Shown: in pieces, positions 25,797 through 32,927 of the stretch
Numbering within the stretch: position 1 is the stretch's first letter
Layout of the letters: each line of letters starts with the position of its first letter
Source of the DNA: JARRKC01 sp963723965
Lineage (GTDB): Bacteria > Acidobacteriota > UBA6911 > RPQK01 > JAPXNP01
Direction: 5' to 3'
Length of the DNA stretch: 64,000 bases
NCBI GenBank assembly: GCA_963723965.1
Contig: CAVRSV010000001.1
Location: 124,001 to 188,000 of the forward strand
Translations under genes and position numbers: made by a program
The notes under the pieces: generated by a model
Told to the model about the DNA's origin: nothing
What the model saw: the letters and a program-made list of their open reading frames with translations, nothing else
Databases searched by the model: none

Positions 25797-26517
25797 CGGG
25801 ATTCAGCCAGGTTTCTTCCGACACTCTATCAAAAGGCGCGTCCTCCAGTTCGGGAGGTTCCGAGACTTCGGCCGCACGAATGCGCTGCTGATTGAGCGCG
25901 AAGTAGAGCAGGGCGAAGGAGATGCCGACGGCGACGCCGATGGCATGCGTGCGGTAGCTGACCTGTTGGTCGAAGGCCGTGGGCATGAGGACGATCAGGC
26001 CCACGCCGATGGCATGAACGATGCGTCGCCCGACGCTGAGCCGGCGTTCGATGAGCATGTACATCGTCAGCCAGAAACCCACCATGAGATAGACCATTCC
26101 GGAGGCGCCCACCAGCCGGACTGCGGCCGGCCGATAGGTGAGGAGGGACAGGTAGTTCACCAGGCCGCCCAAGAGGAAGGATGCCAGGGGAAAGACACGG
26201 AAGCCGAAATAGCCGTAGAGAAGATATCCGAAGAAAGTGAAGAGGAGAGCATTCGAGAGCAGGTGGCTCAGGTTGGCGTGAACCAGCTGGCCGGTCAACA
26301 GCTGCCAGTATTCGCCGTGCTGAAATACGCCCGTCGTCGTCGCCGCCAGCCATAAGGACCAGTCGGATCCGTCGCGCCAGCAGAGAGCGGACGTCAAAGC
26401 CAGGCCGGCCGTGACTGCGAGAGCCAGGAGAAGACTGTTCTCGCGGGGTCTCTCCGACAGCAAAGTCCGTATGACCCGATGCCTTTCCATCTTCTCCAAC
26501 AGTCTATCCAATTCCAT
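25786..26517 (-). CDS. rhomboid-family intramembrane serine protease
   Basis: ATG 26517 has AGGAG four bases upstream, giving 243 residues; the longer frame adds sequence unlike the family. There are about six membrane helices. Catalytic elements are present: HLLSN (His85, Asn89; oxyanion site), GASG (Ser139) and a His in SYRTHAIG (His191). The enzyme should cut membrane-protein substrates within the inner membrane. The start of the downstream alcohol dehydrogenase overlaps its 3' end by 11 bases. Confidence 0.88.
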   Translation of the reverse strand: MELDRLLEKMERHRVIRTLLSERPRENSLLLALAVTAGLALTSALCWRDGSDWSLWLAATTTGVFQHGEYWQLLTGQLVHANLSHLLSNALLFTFFGYLLYGYFGFRVFPLASFLLGGLVNYLSLLTYRPAAVRLVGASGMVYLMVGFWLTMYMLIERRLSVGRRIVHAIGVGLIVLMPTAFDQQVSYRTHAIGVAVGISFALLYFALNQQRIRAAEVSEPPELEDAPFDRVSEETWLNPDEF

Positions 26518-26676
26518 CGCTCCTGCCGGGAAACACTTCGGCGCGGAAACGGGCCGTCCGGCACAGGCGCTTACCCGACAGATCGAACCGCTCCCGCAAG
26601 TTCCCGTTTGCGACAACCTGCTACGAGATGGTAGGTTAGGGGGCAAACCCACCTTGAAACGGAGGAGTCTTGAATC

Positions 26677-27567
26677 GTGGCTAAGCTAGACAGAAGGCGT
26701 TTCTTCTCTACGTCATTGGCAGGTGCGGCCGGGATCGCACTTTCCCCTGCCCTGCGCACCTTCGCGGCGACGCGGACCGCGACGGACCGCGTCCAACTCG
26801 GCCGGACCGGGATCGAGGTCTCCCGGGTCGCCATGGGAACCGGCTTCAACGGGTTCGGGCATTCGTCGGCCCAGGTGCGTCTGGGCCGGGCCGGATTCGA
26901 CCGGCTCATCAGGCACGGCTTCGACTCCGGCTTGAACTTCTTCGACATGGCCGACATGTACGGCTCCCACCACTTCATGAAGGACGTCATCAGTGAAGTC
27001 GGACGCGACAAGATGGTGCTCCTCTCGAAGATCTGGTTTGCTGGCGGCGGCGGAGAGCCGCCCACGGACCGGGCGGCGCCGTCGCTGGAGCGTTTTCTGC
27101 GCGAGCTGGGGACGGATCACCTCGATGTTTGCCTCATCCACTGTGCCACGTCCGCCTCATGGGCGACCCGGCTGGAACGGATGCGCGACGAACTGAGCGA
27201 GTTCCAGCAAAAGGGCGTGATTCGGGCGAAAGGCGTCTCCTGCCACGATCTGGGCGCGCTGAAGGTCGCGGCGTCCGATCCCTGGGTCGATGTGATCTTC
27301 GCGCGGATCAACAATCGCGCCAAGGTCATGGACTCGCCGGACCCGGACGTCATCGCCGCCGTCCTGAGGCAGGCACGGGCCAACGGCAAGGCCGTGGTCG
27401 GAATGAAGATCTATGGAGCGGGCCAGCTCGTTCAGCCGCAACAGCGGGAGGAGTCCCTGCGCTATGTCTGGGGACGGGATCTGGTCAACGCGATGACGAT
27501 CGGATTCGAACAACCCGAACAGGTCGACGATACGATTTCACGTCTCAATGGTGTCTTGCTGGGTTGA
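26677..27567 (+). CDS. aldo/keto reductase with Tat-type signal
   Basis: GTG 26677 follows GGAGGAG and encodes 296 residues. The N terminus MAKLDRRRFFSTSLAGAAGI is a twin-arginine signal peptide. The remainder is an aldo/keto reductase barrel: LGRTGIEVSRVAMGTGFNG, the catalytic region FFDMADMYGSHHF, VLLSKIWFAGGGG (Lys in the active site) and IDDTISRLNGVLLG at the end. An exported AKR would fold with its nicotinamide cofactor before export through Tat. Substrate unknown. It diverges from the rhomboid gene. Confidence 0.88.
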   Translation: MAKLDRRRFFSTSLAGAAGIALSPALRTFAATRTATDRVQLGRTGIEVSRVAMGTGFNGFGHSSAQVRLGRAGFDRLIRHGFDSGLNFFDMADMYGSHHFMKDVISEVGRDKMVLLSKIWFAGGGGEPPTDRAAPSLERFLRELGTDHLDVCLIHCATSASWATRLERMRDELSEFQQKGVIRAKGVSCHDLGALKVAASDPWVDVIFARINNRAKVMDSPDPDVIAAVLRQARANGKAVVGMKIYGAGQLVQPQQREESLRYVWGRDLVNAMTIGFEQPEQVDDTISRLNGVLLG

Positions 27568-27658
27568 GGTGAGGCGGGCCACGGCTGCCGGCCTCCGGAC
27601 CCGTCCGGAGCGCCGGTGCGGTGCACGCAGGCGCCTCCGCGGGGGCGCAATCCGAAAC

Positions 27659-27687
27659 TTGCCAAGTGGGGGGTGCATCTATACACT
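27659..27687 (+). promoter_or_regulatory. candidate sigma-70 promoter of the TPR gene
   Basis: TTGCCA, 17-base spacer, TACACT. This is the clearest promoter-like pair in the 283-base gap between the reductase and the TPR gene; transcription would start near 27694. Confidence 0.45.
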
Positions 27688-27850
27688 AATGTACCCCCTC
27701 GGACTTGCATCCGAAGGGCTGTGCCCGATGCGCTCGGACGAAGGTTGTCGCAGGATCTTGACGGCGCCTGTTCTCTGAGGTATCAACAGCTTCCTGAGAT
27801 CCGGGTGGAGTGCCTCTTATCTGAAAGAAGCAATTTTGCAAGGACGGTTA

Positions 27851-28870
27851 ATGCCAATGAGTCTGAGAAAACAACTTTTTGCCGTTGCGTTCGTGGGCGG
27901 TCTGCTTTTGACCGTTCCCGTGTTTGCGCAGGAGCCCTTCTCGGCCGAAGGGATTCCCTCTGCGTCGGACTACGTGTACCGCAAGCAGTACGAACAGGTC
28001 CAGGAGATCCTGAAGACCCCCGATCTGGTGGAGAGGGAGAAGAAGCTCGAGACCTACTACGGCAAACTGCAGCCGGATGCCAAGATCCGACAGTACATGG
28101 AAGCGTTCTTCAGCCAGATCGTTCAGGAGTTTCAGGCCAAAAGCATGAACGCTCAGGCCGATGCGTTGACCCAGAAGATGACCAAGTGGTTTCCCAAGAG
28201 CGATGCGCTGATGGGTCAGCAGCTGAAGGCGGCTTTCGATTCCAAGAACTGGTCGAAGGCCATCGAGATCGGCGAGAAGATGCGGGCCAGCAACCCCAAC
28301 GACGGCCAGATCCTGGTCATGCTCGCCGAGAGCTATCAGAACACCAACAACACGGCCAAGGTGATGGAACTCGCTCCCAAACTGGTGGACTTGCTGGGTC
28401 CCAAGAAGGCCATCAACTACGTGATCTTCCTGGCCGATCAGAACCGCAAGAAGGGCGACGCGGCAGCGGCCATGAAGTACTACGACATGGCCTTACAGGC
28501 GTATCCGAGTGCACCGCCCCAGGGCTGGCAGGCGGGCCAGTGGAATGGCGTCAAGGTCGTCGCTCTTCAGCTGAAGGCCTCAACTGCGTGGAAGGCGCAG
28601 AACTACGACGGAGTGATCCAGGCGTACAACGACGTGCTGAAGATCGATCCGAAGAGCGATCAGGCGTATCTGTTCATCGGACTGAGTTACTGGAAGAAGC
28701 AGCAGCTCGACGCCGCCCAGGATGCGTTTGCCAAGGTCGTCGTTTTGGGCAAGTCGAACGCCTCGAAGGGGCGGGAATATCTCGAACAGCTGTACAAGCC
28801 GCTGCACAGCGATTCCCTTGACGGCCTCGACAAGCTGCTCGAGAAAGCCAAAGCCGACCTGCAGCTCTAG
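27851..28870 (+). CDS. exported tetratricopeptide-repeat protein
   Basis: ATG 27851 follows AAGGACGG and encodes 339 residues. The first residues (MPMSLRKQLFAVAFVGGLLL ending VFAQ) form a signal peptide. TPR-like helical repeats follow (ALMGQQLKAAFDSKNWSKAI, DGQILVMLAESYQNTNN, AYNDVLKIDPKSDQAYLFIGLSYWKKQQLDAAQDAF). It is therefore probably a periplasmic scaffold. A 7-base tandem-repeat array starts two bases after its stop codon. Confidence 0.88.
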   Translation: MPMSLRKQLFAVAFVGGLLLTVPVFAQEPFSAEGIPSASDYVYRKQYEQVQEILKTPDLVEREKKLETYYGKLQPDAKIRQYMEAFFSQIVQEFQAKSMNAQADALTQKMTKWFPKSDALMGQQLKAAFDSKNWSKAIEIGEKMRASNPNDGQILVMLAESYQNTNNTAKVMELAPKLVDLLGPKKAINYVIFLADQNRKKGDAAAAMKYYDMALQAYPSAPPQGWQAGQWNGVKVVALQLKASTAWKAQNYDGVIQAYNDVLKIDPKSDQAYLFIGLSYWKKQQLDAAQDAFAKVVVLGKSNASKGREYLEQLYKPLHSDSLDGLDKLLEKAKADLQL

Positions 28871-28872
28871 TC

Positions 28873-28917
28873 AGTTCCTAGTTCCTGGTTTCTAGTTTCG
28901 AGTTCCTAGTTTCGAGG
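28873..28917 (+). repeat. heptanucleotide repeat array A (AGTTCCT type)
   Basis: Six units of seven bases (AGTTCCT, AGTTCCT, GGTTTCT, AGTTTCG, AGTTCCT, AGTTTCG) start two bases after the TPR stop codon. It is the inverted complement of array B at 29050-29095. Confidence 0.8.
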
Positions 28918-29049
28918 TTGAATCCTGTCGGCTCTGTCTGACTTCCCGGACTGCTGCAACCGTGGGCGTAGCAGCACCGCGAGGGCGTTCGCGCCGCCTG
29001 TGTCCAATCGAGACAGCTTAGTTCCGCAACGCGCACCGAGTTCCGGGCT

Positions 29050-29095
29050 TCTCGAAACCCGGAACTAGGAACTAGGAACTAGGAACTCGGAACCC
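29050..29095 (-). repeat. heptanucleotide repeat array B (CTAGGAA type)
   Basis: Units in register: CTCGAAA, CCCGGAA, CTAGGAA three times, CTCGGAA. It ends one base before the stop codon of the minus-strand oxidoreductase (29097). Arrays A and B face each other across 132 bases and could pair in a transcript. Confidence 0.8.
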
Positions 29096-29096
29096 G

Positions 29097-30275
29097 TCAG
29101 GGCAGACTCACCCAACCGTGGTCCTGCCGGTTGCTCTCGACCGCGGCGACGAGGAAAGCAATGCCCACCCGGCCGTCCTCGACGGTGGCATAGCGAGAAC
29201 CGTCGTTTCCAGTGTAGTTGCCCTCTTGGAAGGCCCGCACGTCCTGCTCGAAGCAGCGGTGAAGGCGGGCGAAGGCGTCGTGGAAGCCCTCCGGATGGCC
29301 CGACGGGATGGTCGGTTCCGCCAACAGTGACGCCGGGATGTCCTCCAGAAAGCCGTCATTCGGCTGAACCTCGCCGCGCCAGTAGGTGCGGTCCGGCTGC
29401 CCGGCCAGGAAAATACGCAGGGCCTCCGGCTCCTCTTGACGCCAGGACAGCCTTCCCTTTTCGCCCACGACTTCCATGGCCATGTCGTTCTTCGAGCCGA
29501 TCGAGATCTGCGTCGCGCGGACCATCGCCCGGCCCCCGTTGCTCAGCTCGCAGTATGTCGTGAAGTGGTCATCCAGACGTCGCCCGGGGACGAAGGTCTC
29601 GAGAAAGGCCTGCAGCCGCGTGACCTCGAGGCCGGTCACGTAACGCAGCTGCATCAGGGCGTGGGTGCCGATGTCGCCTCCGCACCCGCTGATCCCGGCG
29701 CGCTGGGGGTCGACCCTCCATTCCGCCTGGATGACGCCCTTGTCTTCCGCGCGAGAGGCAAGCCAGCCTTGAATGTAGCGGGAATCCACCCAGCGGATCT
29801 TGCCCAGCAGACCCGAGCGGACGATGTGGCGGGCCAACCGGCTGGTCCAGTGCCCCAGGTAGGTGTGCGCAACGCAGAACGGGATCTTGAGGGAATTGAC
29901 CGTCTGCACCAGATCATCCGATTGCTCCAGGGTCAGGGTGAGAGGCTTTTCACAGAAGACCGGTATGCCGGAATCCAGTGCCATTTTGGCGGGACCGTGG
30001 TGCACGTGGTTGGGCGTAACGATCAGGACGTAATCGATGCGCTCCCCGACGGGAAGCTTCAGTTCCTGCTCGATCATCTCCTGGTAGCTCCGGTACCCAC
30101 GTATCGGATAGGGCCAGGCTTCGGCCTCCTGCAGGGCGACCTGCGGGTCCGGGTGCAGGGCCGCCGCAACCACCTGGCGGGTTCCGTCGAAGTGGATTGC
30201 CTTCTGGTGAGGCTGCACGATAAACGCTCCGCCGCCACCCCCGACCAGACCGACATTCAATTTCCGCTGAGCCAT
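29097..30275 (-). CDS. Gfo/Idh/MocA-family oxidoreductase (copy 1)
   Basis: ATG 30275 is preceded by AAGGAG, giving 392 residues. It has an N-terminal Rossmann fold (NVGLVGGGGGAFI), the family motif PVFCEKPLTLTLEQSDD with its catalytic Lys, and GGDIGTHALMQLRYVTGLEV with the second catalytic signature. The family oxidises or reduces sugar-like substrates with NAD(P). A cytoplasmic location is likely, with no signal. The substrate is unknown. The gene ends inside a pair of inverted 7-base repeat arrays. It diverges from the CHAD/ParA operon. Confidence 0.9.
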   Translation of the reverse strand: MAQRKLNVGLVGGGGGAFIVQPHQKAIHFDGTRQVVAAALHPDPQVALQEAEAWPYPIRGYRSYQEMIEQELKLPVGERIDYVLIVTPNHVHHGPAKMALDSGIPVFCEKPLTLTLEQSDDLVQTVNSLKIPFCVAHTYLGHWTSRLARHIVRSGLLGKIRWVDSRYIQGWLASRAEDKGVIQAEWRVDPQRAGISGCGGDIGTHALMQLRYVTGLEVTRLQAFLETFVPGRRLDDHFTTYCELSNGGRAMVRATQISIGSKNDMAMEVVGEKGRLSWRQEEPEALRIFLAGQPDRTYWRGEVQPNDGFLEDIPASLLAEPTIPSGHPEGFHDAFARLHRCFEQDVRAFQEGNYTGNDGSRYATVEDGRVGIAFLVAAVESNRQDHGWVSLP

Positions 30276-30591
30276 ATGGGATCTCCTTTCGTGGTTCTCC
30301 GACAGATGGTAATTCCGGCCCCCGTGAAAGGCAATGAGACGGGTCGGATCGGTCCCGGAAGGGCAGCATTTGTGACCGAATCGACACAAGGGGCGCCTTC
30401 ACAGCGCAGGGGGGAAGTGCTAGCCTGAGGCGGCGGTCGACACGCGGGGCGACCGGTGTGGCCACCCCCAGGGAACGGCGGCGCGGATTGCCGGCATGGT
30501 CGCCCGGGGCCAGCCCGGTGAGGTAACTCGAGAGGAGGGGCCAACGGTAGCGGGCCGTGGCGTCGGCCCGACCGAATGCCTTGTGTTCCCG
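30276..30591. other. 316-bp divergent region between oxidoreductase and CHAD gene
   Basis: I see no small gene in this gap. A dyad-symmetric site, TTGTG-N10-CACAA, lies at 30370-30389. An in-frame ATG at 30496 could extend the CHAD gene by 32 residues, but the extension is not family-like. No strong promoter pair was recognised. Confidence 0.4.
30370..30389. promoter_or_regulatory. dyad TTGTG-N10-CACAA, possible operator
   Basis: A short palindrome lies in the divergent region, about 95 bases before the oxidoreductase start and about 200 before the CHAD gene. It resembles operators of LacI or CRP-type regulators only in general form; there is no regulator gene next to it. Confidence 0.2.
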
Positions 30592-32151
30592 ATGGATGCC
30601 AACCTTCTGTACCAGTTTGACGGGAACCGGCCGGCCCTGTGCGAGGGGATCGAGGGAAGCTTTCGCTGCGAATGGGGGCCTCCAAAGCGTTGGCGCGTGC
30701 GGTATCTGGATTCTTTCGACTGGAGACTCTATCGAAAGGGGCTCTCCCTGCGGCACGAAGCCGCTTTCTCCGATAAAGGCGGAGCTGAGATCGTTCTTGC
30801 GGCAATTGCCGGTCCCGCCCGGCAATCACTCCGCGTTCGCAAGGTTCCGGCCTTTGCGACGCAATTGCGGAAGTCCTCCCTGCGAACCCAGCTGGAGACG
30901 CTCCTCGGCGAGCGACGGCTTCTGGTCCGGGCCTCGCTCGATCTGTCGGGTCTCGAAGGACGCATCTTGAATGGGGACGACAAGACGGTGGCCCACGTTC
31001 TGATCGCCGAGGGGGCGACTGTTGGCGTCGGGCAGCAATCGCCGCTTCCCCTTCCTCCTCTCCTCGAGTTGAGGCCAGTGAAGGGCTATCGTCGGAGCCT
31101 GCTGGCGCTGCAGGAGCATATTGGTTCGCTGCCGGGCATTCAGTCCCAAGGGGGCTCTCTGTTCGAGTTTGCGTTGGACGTCGCGGGAGGTCGGGCGGGT
31201 GACAACCCCTCTGCGGTGACCCTCTGCCTGGAATCCGGGACGGACCTCGGACCCGGCACGGCAACCATCCTTCGATCACAGCTCAAGGTCTTCCAGGCCA
31301 ATCTGGAGGGGGTGAAGCGAGACTGGGATGCGGAATTCCTGCACGACTTCCGCGTGGCGACGCGTCGGGTCCGCTCTCTGTTGAGCCAGTTCAAGGACGT
31401 GCTGCCGGCTTCCGGCTTCAAGCGGCTGCGTAAGCACCTGAAATGGGTGGGGCGCGTCACCGGGCCGATGAGAGATATCGATGTCTATCTGAGCCGGATG
31501 GCGACTTACGATCAGATTTTCCCGCCCGACGTTCTCGTGGGACTGAAACCACTGCAGGAATACCTGCTTCACCGTCGCGAAGAGGAGCACGCACTGCTTG
31601 TCGGCGCGTTGCGTTCCCAGCGATACGGACGCCTGATCGCAGCCTGGCAGGAGTCCGCTCGGACGGCAAGCCGGGTCTGTCTCGGACTCTCCGTAGAGAC
31701 GATCGCGGCGGCCCGGATCCTCGAGGTGTATCAAAGGATCCTGGCGGTCGGTGCGGAAATCGGAGATCGTTTCGAGCCCGTGCGGCTGCACGGTCTGCGG
31801 ATCGAATGCAAGGAACTCCGCTATCTTCTCGAGTTCTTCCGGTCACTCTTCGCGCCGCAGGTCCTGGATCGGCTCATCGACGAACTGAAGGGCCTCCAGG
31901 ACGTGCTGGGGGAGATCAACGACCTGCAGGTGCAGCAGGAGGATCTGCAGCGCTATGCCAAGGCGATGGTGGCCGAGGACGACCGGCAGACCGACACGCT
32001 GTTGAACATGGGCCGGCTTCTCGGCCACTTCGAAACCTCCCAGGTGAGGTTGTTCCCCCGCTTCCGGAAGCGGTTGCGGAGCTTCAGCCGGCGCTCTGTA
32101 CAAAAGGCTCTCATTGACGGATTATCGAAATACAGCGGGGATTCATCGTGA
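30592..32151 (+). CDS. CYTH-like/CHAD-domain protein (polyphosphate-binding type)
   Basis: I use ATG 30592 (519 residues); 30496 is an alternative. The N-terminal part has the degenerate CYTH pattern (VRYLDSFDWRLYRKGLSLRHE) but lacks the usual early ExExK motif, so it is probably not catalytic. From about residue 220 a CHAD domain is clear: LHDFRVATRRVRSLL (His251) and LHGLRIECKELRYLLEFF (His400), two helical repeats with many arginines and lysines. CHAD domains are known to bind polyphosphate and to coat polyphosphate granules. The neighbouring ppk1 and sixA fit this. Its stop overlaps the start of a ParA gene by four bases (GTGA). Confidence 0.85.
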   Translation: MDANLLYQFDGNRPALCEGIEGSFRCEWGPPKRWRVRYLDSFDWRLYRKGLSLRHEAAFSDKGGAEIVLAAIAGPARQSLRVRKVPAFATQLRKSSLRTQLETLLGERRLLVRASLDLSGLEGRILNGDDKTVAHVLIAEGATVGVGQQSPLPLPPLLELRPVKGYRRSLLALQEHIGSLPGIQSQGGSLFEFALDVAGGRAGDNPSAVTLCLESGTDLGPGTATILRSQLKVFQANLEGVKRDWDAEFLHDFRVATRRVRSLLSQFKDVLPASGFKRLRKHLKWVGRVTGPMRDIDVYLSRMATYDQIFPPDVLVGLKPLQEYLLHRREEEHALLVGALRSQRYGRLIAAWQESARTASRVCLGLSVETIAAARILEVYQRILAVGAEIGDRFEPVRLHGLRIECKELRYLLEFFRSLFAPQVLDRLIDELKGLQDVLGEINDLQVQQEDLQRYAKAMVAEDDRQTDTLLNMGRLLGHFETSQVRLFPRFRKRLRSFSRRSVQKALIDGLSKYSGDSS

Positions 32152-32927
32152 AACTCATTTCCGTCTACAGCATCAAGGGCGGAGTCGGCAAGACGGCCGC
32201 CGCCGTCAATTTGGCCTATCTCTCGGCCCGAGACGGGAATCGCACCCTGCTCTGGGATCTGGATCCTCAGTCCTCGGCGACCTTCTACCTGCGAATCCAG
32301 CCGCGGGTCAAGGGAGGGGGCAAAAAGCTGATCCGCCGGAAAGGGGATGTGAACGATTCGATTCGTGGGACGGATTACGACGGATTCGATCTGCTGCCCG
32401 GTGACTTCTCCTATCGCAAGTTCGACCTGCTCCTGAACGAGACCGAGAAGGCCACCAAACGGCTTCAGCAGCTCCGACGTCGGCTGCAGAAGGAATACGA
32501 TACGCTGATCCTCGACTGTTCGCCGGGATTCTCGCTGGTGGCCGAGGCCCTGCTGAAGCTCTCGGATCTGGTGCTCATCCCGACCGTCCCGACGCCGCTC
32601 TCGCTGCGCTCATTGGAGTTGATCGGAGGCTACTTCGAAAAGAAGAAGCTCGAGACGGAGCGGGTTCGGGCCTTTTTCAGCATGGTCGACCGCCGGAAGT
32701 CGCTTCATCGAACGATCTGCGAGCAGACGAAGGGCTCTCCCTTCCGTTTTCTGTCCCCCCGGATCCCCTACTCGACCTTCGTGGAACAGATGGGGGTGCA
32801 CCGGGCTCCGCTGGCCACCTTCGCCGAGAAGAGCCCGCCGGCCCGAGCCTTCGGCGAGCTCTGGCGCTCGATTCAAACCCACCTCAATCCTGCAGATGCC
32901 AGGATCCGGGCTGGCTCAGCCGAATGA
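32148..32927 (+). CDS. orphan ParA-family ATPase coupled to CHAD protein
   Basis: The protein has 259 residues starting at GTG 32148 inside the CHAD stop. It has the deviant Walker A box with the signature lysine (KGGVGKT, Lys10), Walker A' LLWDLDPQSSATF and Walker B DTLILDCSPG. There is no N-terminal helix-turn-helix, so it is the short ParA/McdA/MinD-like type. Such ATPases position plasmids, chromosomes or protein cargo on the nucleoid. No parB or parS-like site is present. Gene coupling suggests the CHAD protein, bound to polyphosphate granules, is its partner; this is inference. Its 3' end overlaps the convergent ppk1 gene by 44 bases. Confidence 0.9.
   Translation: MKLISVYSIKGGVGKTAAAVNLAYLSARDGNRTLLWDLDPQSSATFYLRIQPRVKGGGKKLIRRKGDVNDSIRGTDYDGFDLLPGDFSYRKFDLLLNETEKATKRLQQLRRRLQKEYDTLILDCSPGFSLVAEALLKLSDLVLIPTVPTPLSLRSLELIGGYFEKKKLETERVRAFFSMVDRRKSLHRTICEQTKGSPFRFLSPRIPYSTFVEQMGVHRAPLATFAEKSPPARAFGELWRSIQTHLNPADARIRAGSAE

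Noticed and set aside
27616..28821. Alternative plus-strand frame over the TPR gene
   Set aside because: It is a shadow of the TPR gene, which has a signal peptide, a ribosome site and repeat structure.
28873..29095. Possible CRISPR array
   Set aside because: The repeats are 7 bases long and directly adjacent; there are no spacers of regular length and no cas genes.
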